A stretch of 7,509 bases of DNA from Bifidobacteriaceae bacterium (GTDB lineage Bacteria > Actinomycetota > Actinomycetes > Actinomycetales > WQXJ01). Position numbers and translations under genes: made by a program. Below the pieces are notes generated by a model that made no database searches, had not been told where the DNA came from, and saw only the letters and a program-made list of their open reading frames with translations. The stretch covers positions 1-7,509 of the forward strand of contig JAITJY010000003.1 in assembly GCA_031278675.1 (NCBI GenBank), in the 5' to 3' direction. Below, one piece after another: positions 1 through 6,226 of this stretch; positions within the stretch are counted from its first letter, which is position 1, and every line of letters starts with the position of its first letter.

Positions 1-151
1 CTTGCGCCAAAGGGTGTCCGGCGGCTTGGTTCTCCCGCAGGGTGTCGCAGCACCAGCGGTTCCACTCGGCCACCACCTCCGTGGTGAACCCCGCCAGATG
101 GGTCCCCAAAGCCAGGCCACCACCACCCGCGAACAGTTCGACAGACCGCAT
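1..151 (-). CDS. DNA cytosine-5 methyltransferase, N-terminal part (cut by window edge)
   Basis: This gene reads leftwards from an ATG at 151 and leaves the window after 50 codons. An in-frame TAG twelve bases upstream (161-163) fixes the ATG as the likely start, although the ribosome binding site is weak. The protein begins MRSVELFAGGGGLALG, which is motif I (FAGxGG, S-adenosylmethionine binding) of C5 cytosine methyltransferases. It is followed by VVAEWNRWCCDTLRENQ, which fits motif II, where an acidic residue contacts the cofactor. The catalytic PC motif and the target-recognition domain lie outside the window. Such enzymes methylate cytosine in a specific DNA sequence, either as half of a restriction-modification system or as solitary enzymes. 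A partner nuclease would have to be to the left. The family call is fairly safe from motif I; specificity cannot be given. Confidence 0.8.
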   Translation of the reverse strand, partial: MRSVELFAGGGGLALGTHLAGFTTEVVAEWNRWCCDTLRENQAAGHPLAQ

Positions 152-360
152 GACGCGAGCCTATCGCCCGGCGCCGACGTCGCGCCGCGCCCGCGCGCCG
201 CCAGGAACTCCGCGAACGTCAGAGAGTAGGGGCCGAGGAACTCGACCTTGCCGACGGGGAGCGCTTCCCTCCTGTGCAGAGCCGCACCGAGGAGTGACCC
301 CGCGCCGGTCGCCGCGTAGTCCGGCGCTCGTTCCGCGAAGTGCTTCAGGGAGGCGCGCAT
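152..360 (-). other. coding-like fragment upstream of the methyltransferase, unknown function
   Basis: Read leftwards from an ATG at 358-360, this stretch encodes about 70 residues (MRASLKHFAERAPDYAATGA at the start, with KVEFLGPYSLTFAEFLAARG further on). It has natural-looking composition and a very strong G/C preference at third codon positions, like a real actinobacterial gene. An in-frame TAA at 406-408 bounds it upstream. The frame has no stop before the methyltransferase start and stays open to the window edge, overlapping the methyltransferase in a different frame. No Shine-Dalgarno sequence precedes the ATG. It may be a gene remnant, an N-terminal extension of the methyltransferase separated by a frameshift, or a chance open frame in GC-rich DNA. 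I do not recognise the sequence. Confidence 0.3.
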
Positions 361-553
361 CGGACGCCGCGGGAGAGCGTTGGGGCGATGGGGGCCGGGC
401 CGGGGTTAGTTTGGCCAGGGCACGGGCCAAAATCCGGCCTTTTGCCTGATCGGCGCGGCCCAGGCGCCCCCTTTGGGGCGATGCGCGGGAACGGCCCGCG
501 ACGCACAGTGGACAAGCCAGCAGTACACATAAGGCTAAGAAACGGAGAAGAAC
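361..553. promoter_or_regulatory. divergent upstream region of the reductase with three inverted repeats
   Basis: No convincing gene is visible here. Three perfect inverted repeats lie in order. TTTGGCC (410-416) pairs with GGCCAAA (425-431) across 8 bases. CGCCCC (465-470) pairs with GGGGCG (475-480) across 4 bases. CGCGGG (484-489) pairs with CCCGCG (495-500) across 5 bases. None is followed by a T-run on either strand, so they do not look like intrinsic terminators. They could be operators for a dimeric regulator or leader-RNA hairpins. A TGGACA at 509-514 resembles a -35 box, but no good -10 hexamer sits at normal spacing. The reductase ribosome binding site GGAG is at 544-547. Confidence 0.35.
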
Positions 554-2371
554 GTGAGCCCCAAGCACAATTTGACTAAAGCCGAGCGGGGAACAGAACA
601 GGGCCAGGGCGGCCTGCCCCGCAGGTCGTTCCTCTCAGGGGCGGCGCTGGTCGGCGTCGGCACGGCGTTCGGGCTGGCCGGCTGTTCCCCCCAGTCGTCG
701 ACCTCGGAACCGGGCGCGTCCGCGCCGACCGGCCAGGCCACGGGCGGCCAGGCCACCAACCCCTACGGCATCCCGGACGATCTGCCAACCGAAGTTTCCG
801 CCGACGCCGAACGACTCGAGTACGATGTCGTCGTCATCGGCAGCGGCACCTCGGGAACCTGCGCGGCGCTGGCCGCGGCTCAGAACGGCGCCAGGACCAT
901 CGTCATCGAAAAGACCGACATCACCGGCGGCCTTTCGAACTACTCGACCTTTATCGCCGGCGCTCAGACCGCCCTCCAAAAGGAAGCCGGCATCGACATC
1001 TCGGTCGACTACCTTTACACCGCGCAGCGGGAGTATTACAAGGGAACCTGTTCCCTGCCGCTGGTGCGCCGCATTTTCGAGACCAGCGCCGAAAACATCG
1101 CTTGGCTGACCGAGAACGGCCTCGATCTGATCGCCTTCCCGGCGGGTTTGTCGGTGCAATCAAACTTGCCGCGTGAACTCGAGCTGTGCGGCCATATGAT
1201 GACAGGGGCCAACGAGGACGTGATCGATTCACCCTATTTGCCAGCGGGTCCCTTCAAAGGCTTGTGGTCGACTTTCCTCGGCCAATATGGCGGCGAGGTC
1301 ATGACTGAGACAAGGGCCTTTATGCTCATGATCGGCGAAGACGGTCAAACTGTGACCGGTGTGGCCTGCCAGCGCGGCGACGGAACCCAAGTTGTGATCA
1401 ACGCCAAGGCGGTTGTCCTTTCGGCCGGATCTTGGAATGGCGACACCGACTATTTCCGCTATATCTTGGCTCGCAACCCCCAGTACAACCAAGAAGCCAC
1501 TTCGTCGAACAGCGGCGACGGCATCCTGTTGGCGGAGAAGATCGGCGGCCACCCGTGGGTTTCATCGCCTTTCTGGCACCAGGTTTACACAAGTCACCTG
1601 GACACCACCGAGGATTACAGTTTGATCTGCCGCGAGAACACTATTCTTGGCCGCCTGCCAGCCTTCTGTTGGGTCAACACCCTCGGGGAGCGCTTCGCCG
1701 ACGAGAGCGTGACGGGAGACTTCTCGCGCATGGCTAACACGGCTTTTTCCCAGGGCGGCAGCTATTGGTTGCCGATAAGCGAGGCCATGGTAGACGACCT
1801 CGAAGCCAATGGCACTCCGTTCGAGATCATTGGCTCCGGCCCCGGTGACAACACCGCCCGCACCGGCACCGAATCCATCAGCAGCGCGGTGGGAACCCTT
1901 TCTGGTCCCATGACTGGTCTGAAGGCCCTGATGGACGAGTTTGTGGCCAGCGGGATCTACATCAAGGCGGACAGCATCGAAGATCTGGCGGCTCAAACCG
2001 GTTGCGCGTTGGAGACCCTCCAAGAAACTTTCGCCACCTACGATGCCGCCGTGGCGGCGAAGCAGGACGCCGAGTTTCTGAAGGACTCCAAGTTCTTGGT
2101 CTACAGCTACGGCAGCGGTCCGTTCTATGCCATGCGCATGACGGTCAACTGCGAGGGCGGCTCTTTGGGCGGGGTGCGCGTGAACAAGAATCTGAAGGTC
2201 ATCCGGCGCGAGACGGGAAATCCTTTCGACAACCTGTTCGCCACCGGGCTCAACGCGGCCGGGTTCTTCGGCGTGGGCGGCTACGCCGACATCTGCGGCG
2301 ACACGATGGGTTTCGCCACCAACTCTGGAAGGCTGGCGGGCACCGCCGCCGCCGCCCTCGCCACCGGCTGA
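554..2371 (+). CDS. Tat-exported FAD-binding flavoprotein reductase (fumarate reductase/KstD-like superfamily)
   Basis: This is a 605-residue predicted extracytoplasmic oxidoreductase. The GTG start is supported by GGAG six bases upstream. The N-terminus carries a twin-arginine motif (RRSFL, residues 23-27), a hydrophobic stretch, and a lipobox LAGC with Cys44, so it is probably exported folded with FAD bound and lipid-anchored outside the membrane. The FAD-binding Rossmann motif is VVVIGSGTSG (residues 92-101), with Glu119 placed to bind the ribose. The family motifs SNSGDGILLAEKIGG (318-332) and VNTLGERFADES (374-385) follow, and the C-terminal FAD-closing segment ATGLNAAGFFGVGG (563-576) ends in SGRLAG (591-596). 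There is no FMN-binding domain and no CXXCH heme motif, so electrons must come from a separate partner. Compared by eye with Shewanella fumarate reductase, the catalytic Arg and substrate-binding His/Arg positions seem replaced (Gly388, Gly535-536, Asp579). Fumarate or urocanate is therefore unlikely and the substrate is unknown. The gene converges on the membrane LuxR regulator gene, which probably controls it. The superfamily call is secure; reductase rather than dehydrogenase is inferred. Confidence 0.85.
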   Translation: MSPKHNLTKAERGTEQGQGGLPRRSFLSGAALVGVGTAFGLAGCSPQSSTSEPGASAPTGQATGGQATNPYGIPDDLPTEVSADAERLEYDVVVIGSGTSGTCAALAAAQNGARTIVIEKTDITGGLSNYSTFIAGAQTALQKEAGIDISVDYLYTAQREYYKGTCSLPLVRRIFETSAENIAWLTENGLDLIAFPAGLSVQSNLPRELELCGHMMTGANEDVIDSPYLPAGPFKGLWSTFLGQYGGEVMTETRAFMLMIGEDGQTVTGVACQRGDGTQVVINAKAVVLSAGSWNGDTDYFRYILARNPQYNQEATSSNSGDGILLAEKIGGHPWVSSPFWHQVYTSHLDTTEDYSLICRENTILGRLPAFCWVNTLGERFADESVTGDFSRMANTAFSQGGSYWLPISEAMVDDLEANGTPFEIIGSGPGDNTARTGTESISSAVGTLSGPMTGLKALMDEFVASGIYIKADSIEDLAAQTGCALETLQETFATYDAAVAAKQDAEFLKDSKFLVYSYGSGPFYAMRMTVNCEGGSLGGVRVNKNLKVIRRETGNPFDNLFATGLNAAGFFGVGGYADICGDTMGFATNSGRLAGTAAAALATG

Positions 2372-3847
2372 TCAGTGGCAGGACAGGGCGTTGATCAAGT
2401 TGATCAGCTCGGCCTTGCTGTGCACGCCGGTTTTCTCATAGATGTGCTTGACGTGTGTCTTGACGGTCGACTTTGAGATGACCAGTTCGCGCTCGATGTG
2501 AGCGCTGGAGTAGCCGGTCGCCCACAGTTCGACGATGTCGACTTCGCGTTGCGACAGGCCGTGAGCACGCTTGACCGCCAGCAGGGCGGCCCGGTTGAGA
2601 GTCGCCGCGCGGCCGGTGGGGGACTTGGGGGAGCCGGCGGCCGCCTGGGCGCCTTGCGCGTCATCGGCGGCGTCGTCGGCGTCATCGGCGGCGGCGCGAC
2701 CTTCGCTCCCTTGCCCGGCGCCGACGGCCATATCCGAATCTTTGAAGAAAAACCCGGCGGCCAGGATCGACACGACCACCGCGATTATCAGATACGGCAT
2801 CGGCAGGTCGATCAGGAACAATCCGCCGGCCTCGCCGAGCGCCGATCCCAGATGAATGATTCCCCTGCCAAGGCCAAAGACGGCGACAGCCAGGATCGGG
2901 TTCGGGCGAGCGTAGCCCACCATCAAAATCCAGGTGGCGATCTCGATCAGGATTATGCTCATGGCCGCCAAAGCCGAGGCGAAACGCAGATGATTGGCCA
3001 ACGACAACGCCACCAGGACCGACGCGACGGCGACGGCGACGATGGCCATCCGGTAGACCGCGTTCAGATTTAGACGGGCCGATTGCAAGAAGAACAGGCC
3101 GACCAGGAAGGCGACGGCGGTGGCCAACATCGGGATGTGCATGTCGTAGGAATAGGCCGGGTCGAGGAAGATGATCGAGCGCCCGGCCGCGTAGACGAAG
3201 AGAACTCCGGCCAGGCCGACGACAGTTTTGGTCGGGATGACCCGGTAGGCGCCGTGGCGCGACGGCGGGGCGCCGGCCGGCTCGGCGTCGCCTTGCCGAG
3301 CGTGGCAAGCGATGGCGAATCCAAAGGAGCAACCCATCGAGACAACGCCGACCAGGGCGATGGCGGGCTGCGGCAGGAGGGACGCCAGATATGAGCCGAA
3401 GGTGGCGATGACGAACGTGGCGGCCGTGAGCGGCAACACCTCGCGCTTGCTGACAACCCTGTAAAGCAGGCCCCAGGCGATGCTGAACCAAGGCGTCGCC
3501 AACCCGTACAGCGCCGAGCCGATGATGGCCAAGGCGAGTTGAGCGCCCCCCAGCGAGGTTTGGGTCAGGGCCGTCCCCAAGACGGACAAGATGAGCACAG
3601 CGGCCCCGACTGGCTTGCTCCACACGACCCTTAGCACCCATCGCCTGGCCAAAGGGATGAGCAATGAGCCGGCCGCGTTGGCGCACAGGGCGATCAAATG
3701 TATCAAGAGCGGCAGCGGGAGTCCGCCAACGGGCACGGCGTTGGCGCCCGAGTCGAAGATGACGAAAACCCCGAGCCAGTACAGGCTCATGCCAAGCAGC
3801 AGCGCTGTGCGGCGGGTTATTCTGAATGGCTGTTCCGAATCTGTCAC
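2372..3847 (-). CDS. membrane-embedded LuxR/GerE-family transcriptional regulator (12 predicted spans)
   Basis: This 491-residue protein joins a large membrane domain to a cytoplasmic DNA-binding domain. Hydrophobic segments lie at roughly residues 13-32, 43-67, 78-93, 101-130, 137-157, 161-181, 207-222, 238-256, 265-283, 288-311, 316-338 and 342-367, giving about twelve spans in a transporter-like layout with a central loop near 182-206. A flexible Ala/Asp-rich linker (about 368-417, with ADDADDAADDA) leads to a classic LuxR-type helix-turn-helix at 430-487. It contains LSQREVDIVELWATGYS, then ISKSTVKTHVKHIYEKTGVH, including the recognition helix. There is no phosphoreceiver or autoinducer domain, so the membrane part is the likely sensor. 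Regulators of this architecture are abundant in Eggerthella and related Coriobacteriia beside respiratory reductase genes. The GTG start is limited by an in-frame TAG nine bases upstream and has only a weak GGGA ribosome binding site. Its stop codon abuts that of the reductase gene. The ligand is unknown. Confidence 0.85.
   Translation of the reverse strand: MTDSEQPFRITRRTALLLGMSLYWLGVFVIFDSGANAVPVGGLPLPLLIHLIALCANAAGSLLIPLARRWVLRVVWSKPVGAAVLILSVLGTALTQTSLGGAQLALAIIGSALYGLATPWFSIAWGLLYRVVSKREVLPLTAATFVIATFGSYLASLLPQPAIALVGVVSMGCSFGFAIACHARQGDAEPAGAPPSRHGAYRVIPTKTVVGLAGVLFVYAAGRSIIFLDPAYSYDMHIPMLATAVAFLVGLFFLQSARLNLNAVYRMAIVAVAVASVLVALSLANHLRFASALAAMSIILIEIATWILMVGYARPNPILAVAVFGLGRGIIHLGSALGEAGGLFLIDLPMPYLIIAVVVSILAAGFFFKDSDMAVGAGQGSEGRAAADDADDAADDAQGAQAAAGSPKSPTGRAATLNRAALLAVKRAHGLSQREVDIVELWATGYSSAHIERELVISKSTVKTHVKHIYEKTGVHSKAELINLINALSCH
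2656..2696. repeat. short tandem repeat encoding the Ala-Asp linker
   Basis: The sequence GCGTCATCGGCGGCG occurs at 2658-2672 and again at 2679-2693, an offset of 21 bases or seven codons. On the minus strand it encodes the ADD-rich linker between the membrane and DNA-binding domains of the regulator. Because the period is a multiple of three, gain or loss of a unit would keep the frame and change only linker length. Confidence 0.5.
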
Positions 3848-3983
3848 CGGCGGCTAATCCCATCCTTTGCATGCCCATTCGGGGGATCACGGTTACTTGT
3901 CGAATAGTTCCGCCCGACAGGCAACTGCCAGGTTAGCGCAGGCGGATGGAATATCGCTGGCGGCGAAAACGTTGCTGACAAGT
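3848..3983. promoter_or_regulatory. divergent intergenic region between regulator and beta-helix protein genes
   Basis: This 136-base gap must hold promoters for both neighbours, but I find no convincing -35/-10 pair on either strand. Two inverted repeats are visible: TGTCG (3898-3902) with CGACA (3915-3919) across 12 bases, and the near-contiguous GGCA-AC-TGCC (3920-3929). Either could be an operator, for instance for autoregulation by the membrane LuxR protein. This is only suggestive. Confidence 0.25.
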
Positions 3984-6020
3984 GTGAGGTGTCGCGTCGA
4001 CAAGCCTGGGCGGTTGGGCGGCTCGGCGGTCTGGTCGCGCCGCCTGGTCTGGGCGCTCGCCCCGGCGGCGGCCTTCGGGATGATTCTGGTCGCCGGTCCC
4101 GGCGCTTGGGAGGCCAGCGCCGAGGCGTCCCAGGCGGTCACCCACTTTGTCAACACCACCGAAGCGGGCACCAAAGACGTCAACCCCGGCGACGGCGTCT
4201 GCCGGACCGAGAGCGGCGCCTGTTCGCTGAGGGCGGCGATCGAGGAATCCAACGCCACCAAGTCGGCCGACACCGAGGTCGTCATCGCGGTGGCCGAGAA
4301 GTTCACCGGCGCCATCGTTATGCCGAACGAAAGGGCGCTGCGGATGACCAACGACAGCGCCACGGGAGTCGACTCGGCCGCCTATTTCAAGGTCACCCGA
4401 ACGGTCACGATCGATCTGGACGAACGCCTGAGCGTGGTGCCGGACGCGAACGACGGCGCCTGCGCCTTCTGGATCGAGGCGCCGAACGTCAAACTGCGCA
4501 ACCTCAAGAACGTCTACTCCGGTGAGACGGCTATCGTGTTCGGCCCCGGCTCCGACGGATCGTCGCTCGACGGCGGCAGCCTCATTCAGACCGACAACTA
4601 CCGGGGCGAGCGCCTGGCCTTCATCCGCCCCGGGGCGGACCGGGTCAGCATCAGCAACTACACGGTTTCGCGTTTGTACGACGGCTCAGATCGCTTCGGC
4701 GCCATCGTCGTCAGGAAATCGACCGAGGACAGCGACGACGTCGTCAGCGACCTGACCTTCTCGAAGCTGACAATAGACAACGCGCCGGCCGACGTCCCGG
4801 ACCCGGACTGCGACGCCGACTCTGGCGCCACCTGCGCCTCCAGCGGGATTGTGGTCTCGAAAATCAAAGTGCGGGGTATGGTGGTCGAGGACTCGCAGTT
4901 CCGGAACTTTCCCCTCAGCACCAGCGATCGCCGCAGAGCCATCGACCTTAGCGCCGCCCTGGAATGCTCGGACGTCGACATCCGAAACAACACTTTCACC
5001 AACATCCAAACCGGCGCCAGCGACCGAGACCACGCGACTATTTTGCTGCCCGAAAAACAACTGCTGACGGGCGACAACCACGTGCGCGCCAACACCTTCG
5101 ACAACGCCGGCGCGGCCGCCGGCGGCCAAGCGGTCGCGGTCGCCTGGAAAGGCGACGTCTCCACCGCCGAGTCAACCCAGGCCTCGAACCTGTACATCGA
5201 GGACAACCACTTCGACGGCTACGCCAAAGCCAGCGTGTGGTTGGTCGACACCGGCGCCGTGACCGTTCGGCGCAACACCTTCGGAACCGACAGCGCCAGC
5301 GCCGCCGTCACCGAGAACGAGGAAACCGGGGGGAAAAGCCAGAATCTGATGACGCTGAACGAGGAGAACACCGCCAACCGCCGAATACTGACCTGGTACC
5401 CGGTGGCCGCCAGGGTCACCGCCGGCTGCGAATTCCAGGTCGATATGGCCAAGCCGGGAACGTCGAAAGGCTATGGGATCGCGTCCGAGCCGGTGACCAT
5501 CGACTTCTACTACACCGTCGGGCGGACCGCGGAGGAATACCTCGGCTCGGTCAGCGGCGTGACCGCCGACGCAAGCGGGAGACGGACCGTCGCCGTGCCC
5601 GAGTTCCCGTCATCTGAAAACGGCTATGTGCGCGTCCAAACTCAGGGCGCGCCGGTCTCGGAGAACTCCCAGATCGAATCGTCGCAGTACTCCAGGACGC
5701 TGCTCTTGCCGGCGTTCGGCGACTGCCGCGAGCCGAAGCTGGAACTCCAGGTTCGGGCCTGGCGGGGCGCCGATCCGGGCGGCGCGACCGACCTCGGCTC
5801 GATCCACGATTCGGTCGTCGCCACCGGCGAGCTGATCGCCTCGGGCAGCCGCATAGGCTCCGGCCTCGGGATTTGGTTCACCTACACGGTTGCGAACACC
5901 GGCCATGTGCCGCTGGAGGAGGTTCGGGTGACCGACGACCTCCACCAGGAAGTCTGCGTCATCGAACTGATCCCCAAGGGCGCCTCGGCCGGTTGCGCCA
6001 AGTCTTACTCCGTGCCCTGA
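3984..6020 (+). CDS. secreted CSLREA-type parallel beta-helix surface protein
   Basis: From the chosen GTG start the product has 678 residues. A signal peptide covers about residues 1-46, with a basic stretch ending WSRR, the hydrophobic LVWALAPAAAFGMILVAG, and likely cleavage after ASA. Next comes a CSLREA-like domain (about 50-95) with NPGDGVCRTESGACSLRAAI, in which Cys73 and Cys80 could form a disulfide. Residues of about 100-435 show right-handed beta-helix features: recurring short strands and Asn-rich turns such as DIRNNTFTNI, YIEDNHFDGY and TVRRNTFGTD. An Ig-like domain (about 500-578, with IDFYYTVGRTAEEYLGS) follows, as is usual in CSLREA proteins. The last 95 residues resemble a DUF11/DUF7507-type repeat (FTYTVANTGHVPLEEVRVTD). 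No LPXTG motif or C-terminal membrane span is present, so it may be released or held non-covalently. It is likely a surface or carbohydrate-interacting protein; an enzymatic role such as a polysaccharide lyase is possible but no active site is recognised. The frame is open back to TTG 3867, but starts there would put over 50 residues before the signal core. No start has a good ribosome binding site. Confidence 0.75.
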   Translation: MRCRVDKPGRLGGSAVWSRRLVWALAPAAAFGMILVAGPGAWEASAEASQAVTHFVNTTEAGTKDVNPGDGVCRTESGACSLRAAIEESNATKSADTEVVIAVAEKFTGAIVMPNERALRMTNDSATGVDSAAYFKVTRTVTIDLDERLSVVPDANDGACAFWIEAPNVKLRNLKNVYSGETAIVFGPGSDGSSLDGGSLIQTDNYRGERLAFIRPGADRVSISNYTVSRLYDGSDRFGAIVVRKSTEDSDDVVSDLTFSKLTIDNAPADVPDPDCDADSGATCASSGIVVSKIKVRGMVVEDSQFRNFPLSTSDRRRAIDLSAALECSDVDIRNNTFTNIQTGASDRDHATILLPEKQLLTGDNHVRANTFDNAGAAAGGQAVAVAWKGDVSTAESTQASNLYIEDNHFDGYAKASVWLVDTGAVTVRRNTFGTDSASAAVTENEETGGKSQNLMTLNEENTANRRILTWYPVAARVTAGCEFQVDMAKPGTSKGYGIASEPVTIDFYYTVGRTAEEYLGSVSGVTADASGRRTVAVPEFPSSENGYVRVQTQGAPVSENSQIESSQYSRTLLLPAFGDCREPKLELQVRAWRGADPGGATDLGSIHDSVVATGELIASGSRIGSGLGIWFTYTVANTGHVPLEEVRVTDDLHQEVCVIELIPKGASAGCAKSYSVP

Positions 6021-6104
6021 CCAGTCCGGCAGCCGCCGATGCCGCCGCGGCCGCCGCTTGGGACCGCGCGCCGCCCCGCAAACCCTGCTAGAGTCTCTAG
6101 ACGC
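6021..6104 (+). promoter_or_regulatory. candidate tRNA promoter with 13-base palindrome
   Basis: Just ahead of the tRNA is TGCTAGAGT (6086-6094), an extended -10 element with hexamer TAGAGT at 6089-6094. This form is common before actinobacterial tRNA genes, and it sits ten bases from the mature 5' end. No clear -35 box is found at normal spacing. The hexamer lies inside the perfect palindrome CTAGAG-T-CTCTAG (6088-6100). The rest is GC-rich with no T-run, so no intrinsic terminator for the upstream gene is seen. Confidence 0.4.
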
Positions 6105-6177
6105 GCGCCATTAGCTCAATTGGCAGAGCAGCTGGCTCTTAACCAGCGGGTTCGGGGTTCGAGTCCCTGATGGCGCA
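6105..6177 (+). tRNA. tRNA-Lys(CTT)
   Basis: The 73 bases fold into a full cloverleaf. The acceptor stem is GCGCCAT with ATGGCGC, the D stem GCTC with GAGC, and the anticodon stem GCTGG with CCAGC. The loop CTCTTAA places the anticodon CTT at 6138-6140 (lysine, codon AAG). The T stem is CGGGG with CCCTG, with one G-T pair and loop TTCGAGT. The discriminator base is A6177. CCA is not encoded and would be added after transcription. The gene faces the integrase gene, and tRNA 3' halves are common integration sites. Confidence 0.97.
6151..6177 (+). other. presumed attachment site (attL) in the tRNA 3' end
   Basis: Elements with tyrosine integrases that insert in tRNA genes usually carry a short copy of the tRNA 3' end that restores the gene on insertion. 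Because the integrase gene lies 96 bases past an intact tRNA, the crossover core is expected in or just before the T arm. The second copy would lie at the other end of the element, outside the window. The exact limits are not visible here. Confidence 0.3.
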
Positions 6178-6189
6178 CGAACGCCCAGG

Positions 6190-6226
6190 TCACAGGCCTA
6201 TTGCCATTGGTTTCGCGGCCTTGTGA
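6190..6226. other. imperfect inverted repeat after the tRNA
   Basis: TCACAGGCC (6190-6198) pairs with GGCCTTGTGA (6217-6226), with one bulged base and an 18-base loop. No T-run follows on either strand, so it is a weak terminator candidate at best. It could instead be a protein-binding site at the element end. Confidence 0.25.

Noticed and set aside
410..431. TTTGGCC/GGCCAAA hairpin as an intrinsic terminator
   Set aside because: No run of T follows on either strand, and it lies between divergent gene starts where no terminator is expected.
511..518. GACAAGCC shared with 3999-4006 as a common regulator site
   Set aside because: It is only eight bases, the second copy is inside the beta-helix coding sequence, and no symmetry or third copy was seen.
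161..568. A 135-codon minus-strand frame with a signal-peptide-like start
   Set aside because: Its N-terminus overlaps the reductase start, the rest is low-complexity Arg/Pro/Ala, and it stops at the TAG just before the methyltransferase. The hydrophobic start is likely a GC-rich artefact.
2360..2379. GCCAC...GTGGC inverted repeat at the convergent stops as a bidirectional terminator
   Set aside because: The stem is only five base pairs with a ten-base loop and no T-run on either side.
2682..3890. A 402-codon open frame on the minus strand
   Set aside because: It overlaps the LuxR-type regulator in a shifted frame, is rich in Arg, Gly and Pro as expected of GC-rich shadows, and shows no domain. 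The regulator frame has clear membrane spans and a GerE domain.
3867..3983. Upstream TTG start for the beta-helix protein
   Set aside because: It would add 39 residues before an already complete signal peptide and has no ribosome binding site. GTG 3984 is preferred, though its own ribosome binding site is also poor.
4964..5617. A 217-codon plus-strand frame inside the beta-helix gene
   Set aside because: It is Arg-rich throughout with no recognisable motif, whereas the main frame has the CSLREA and beta-helix patterns.
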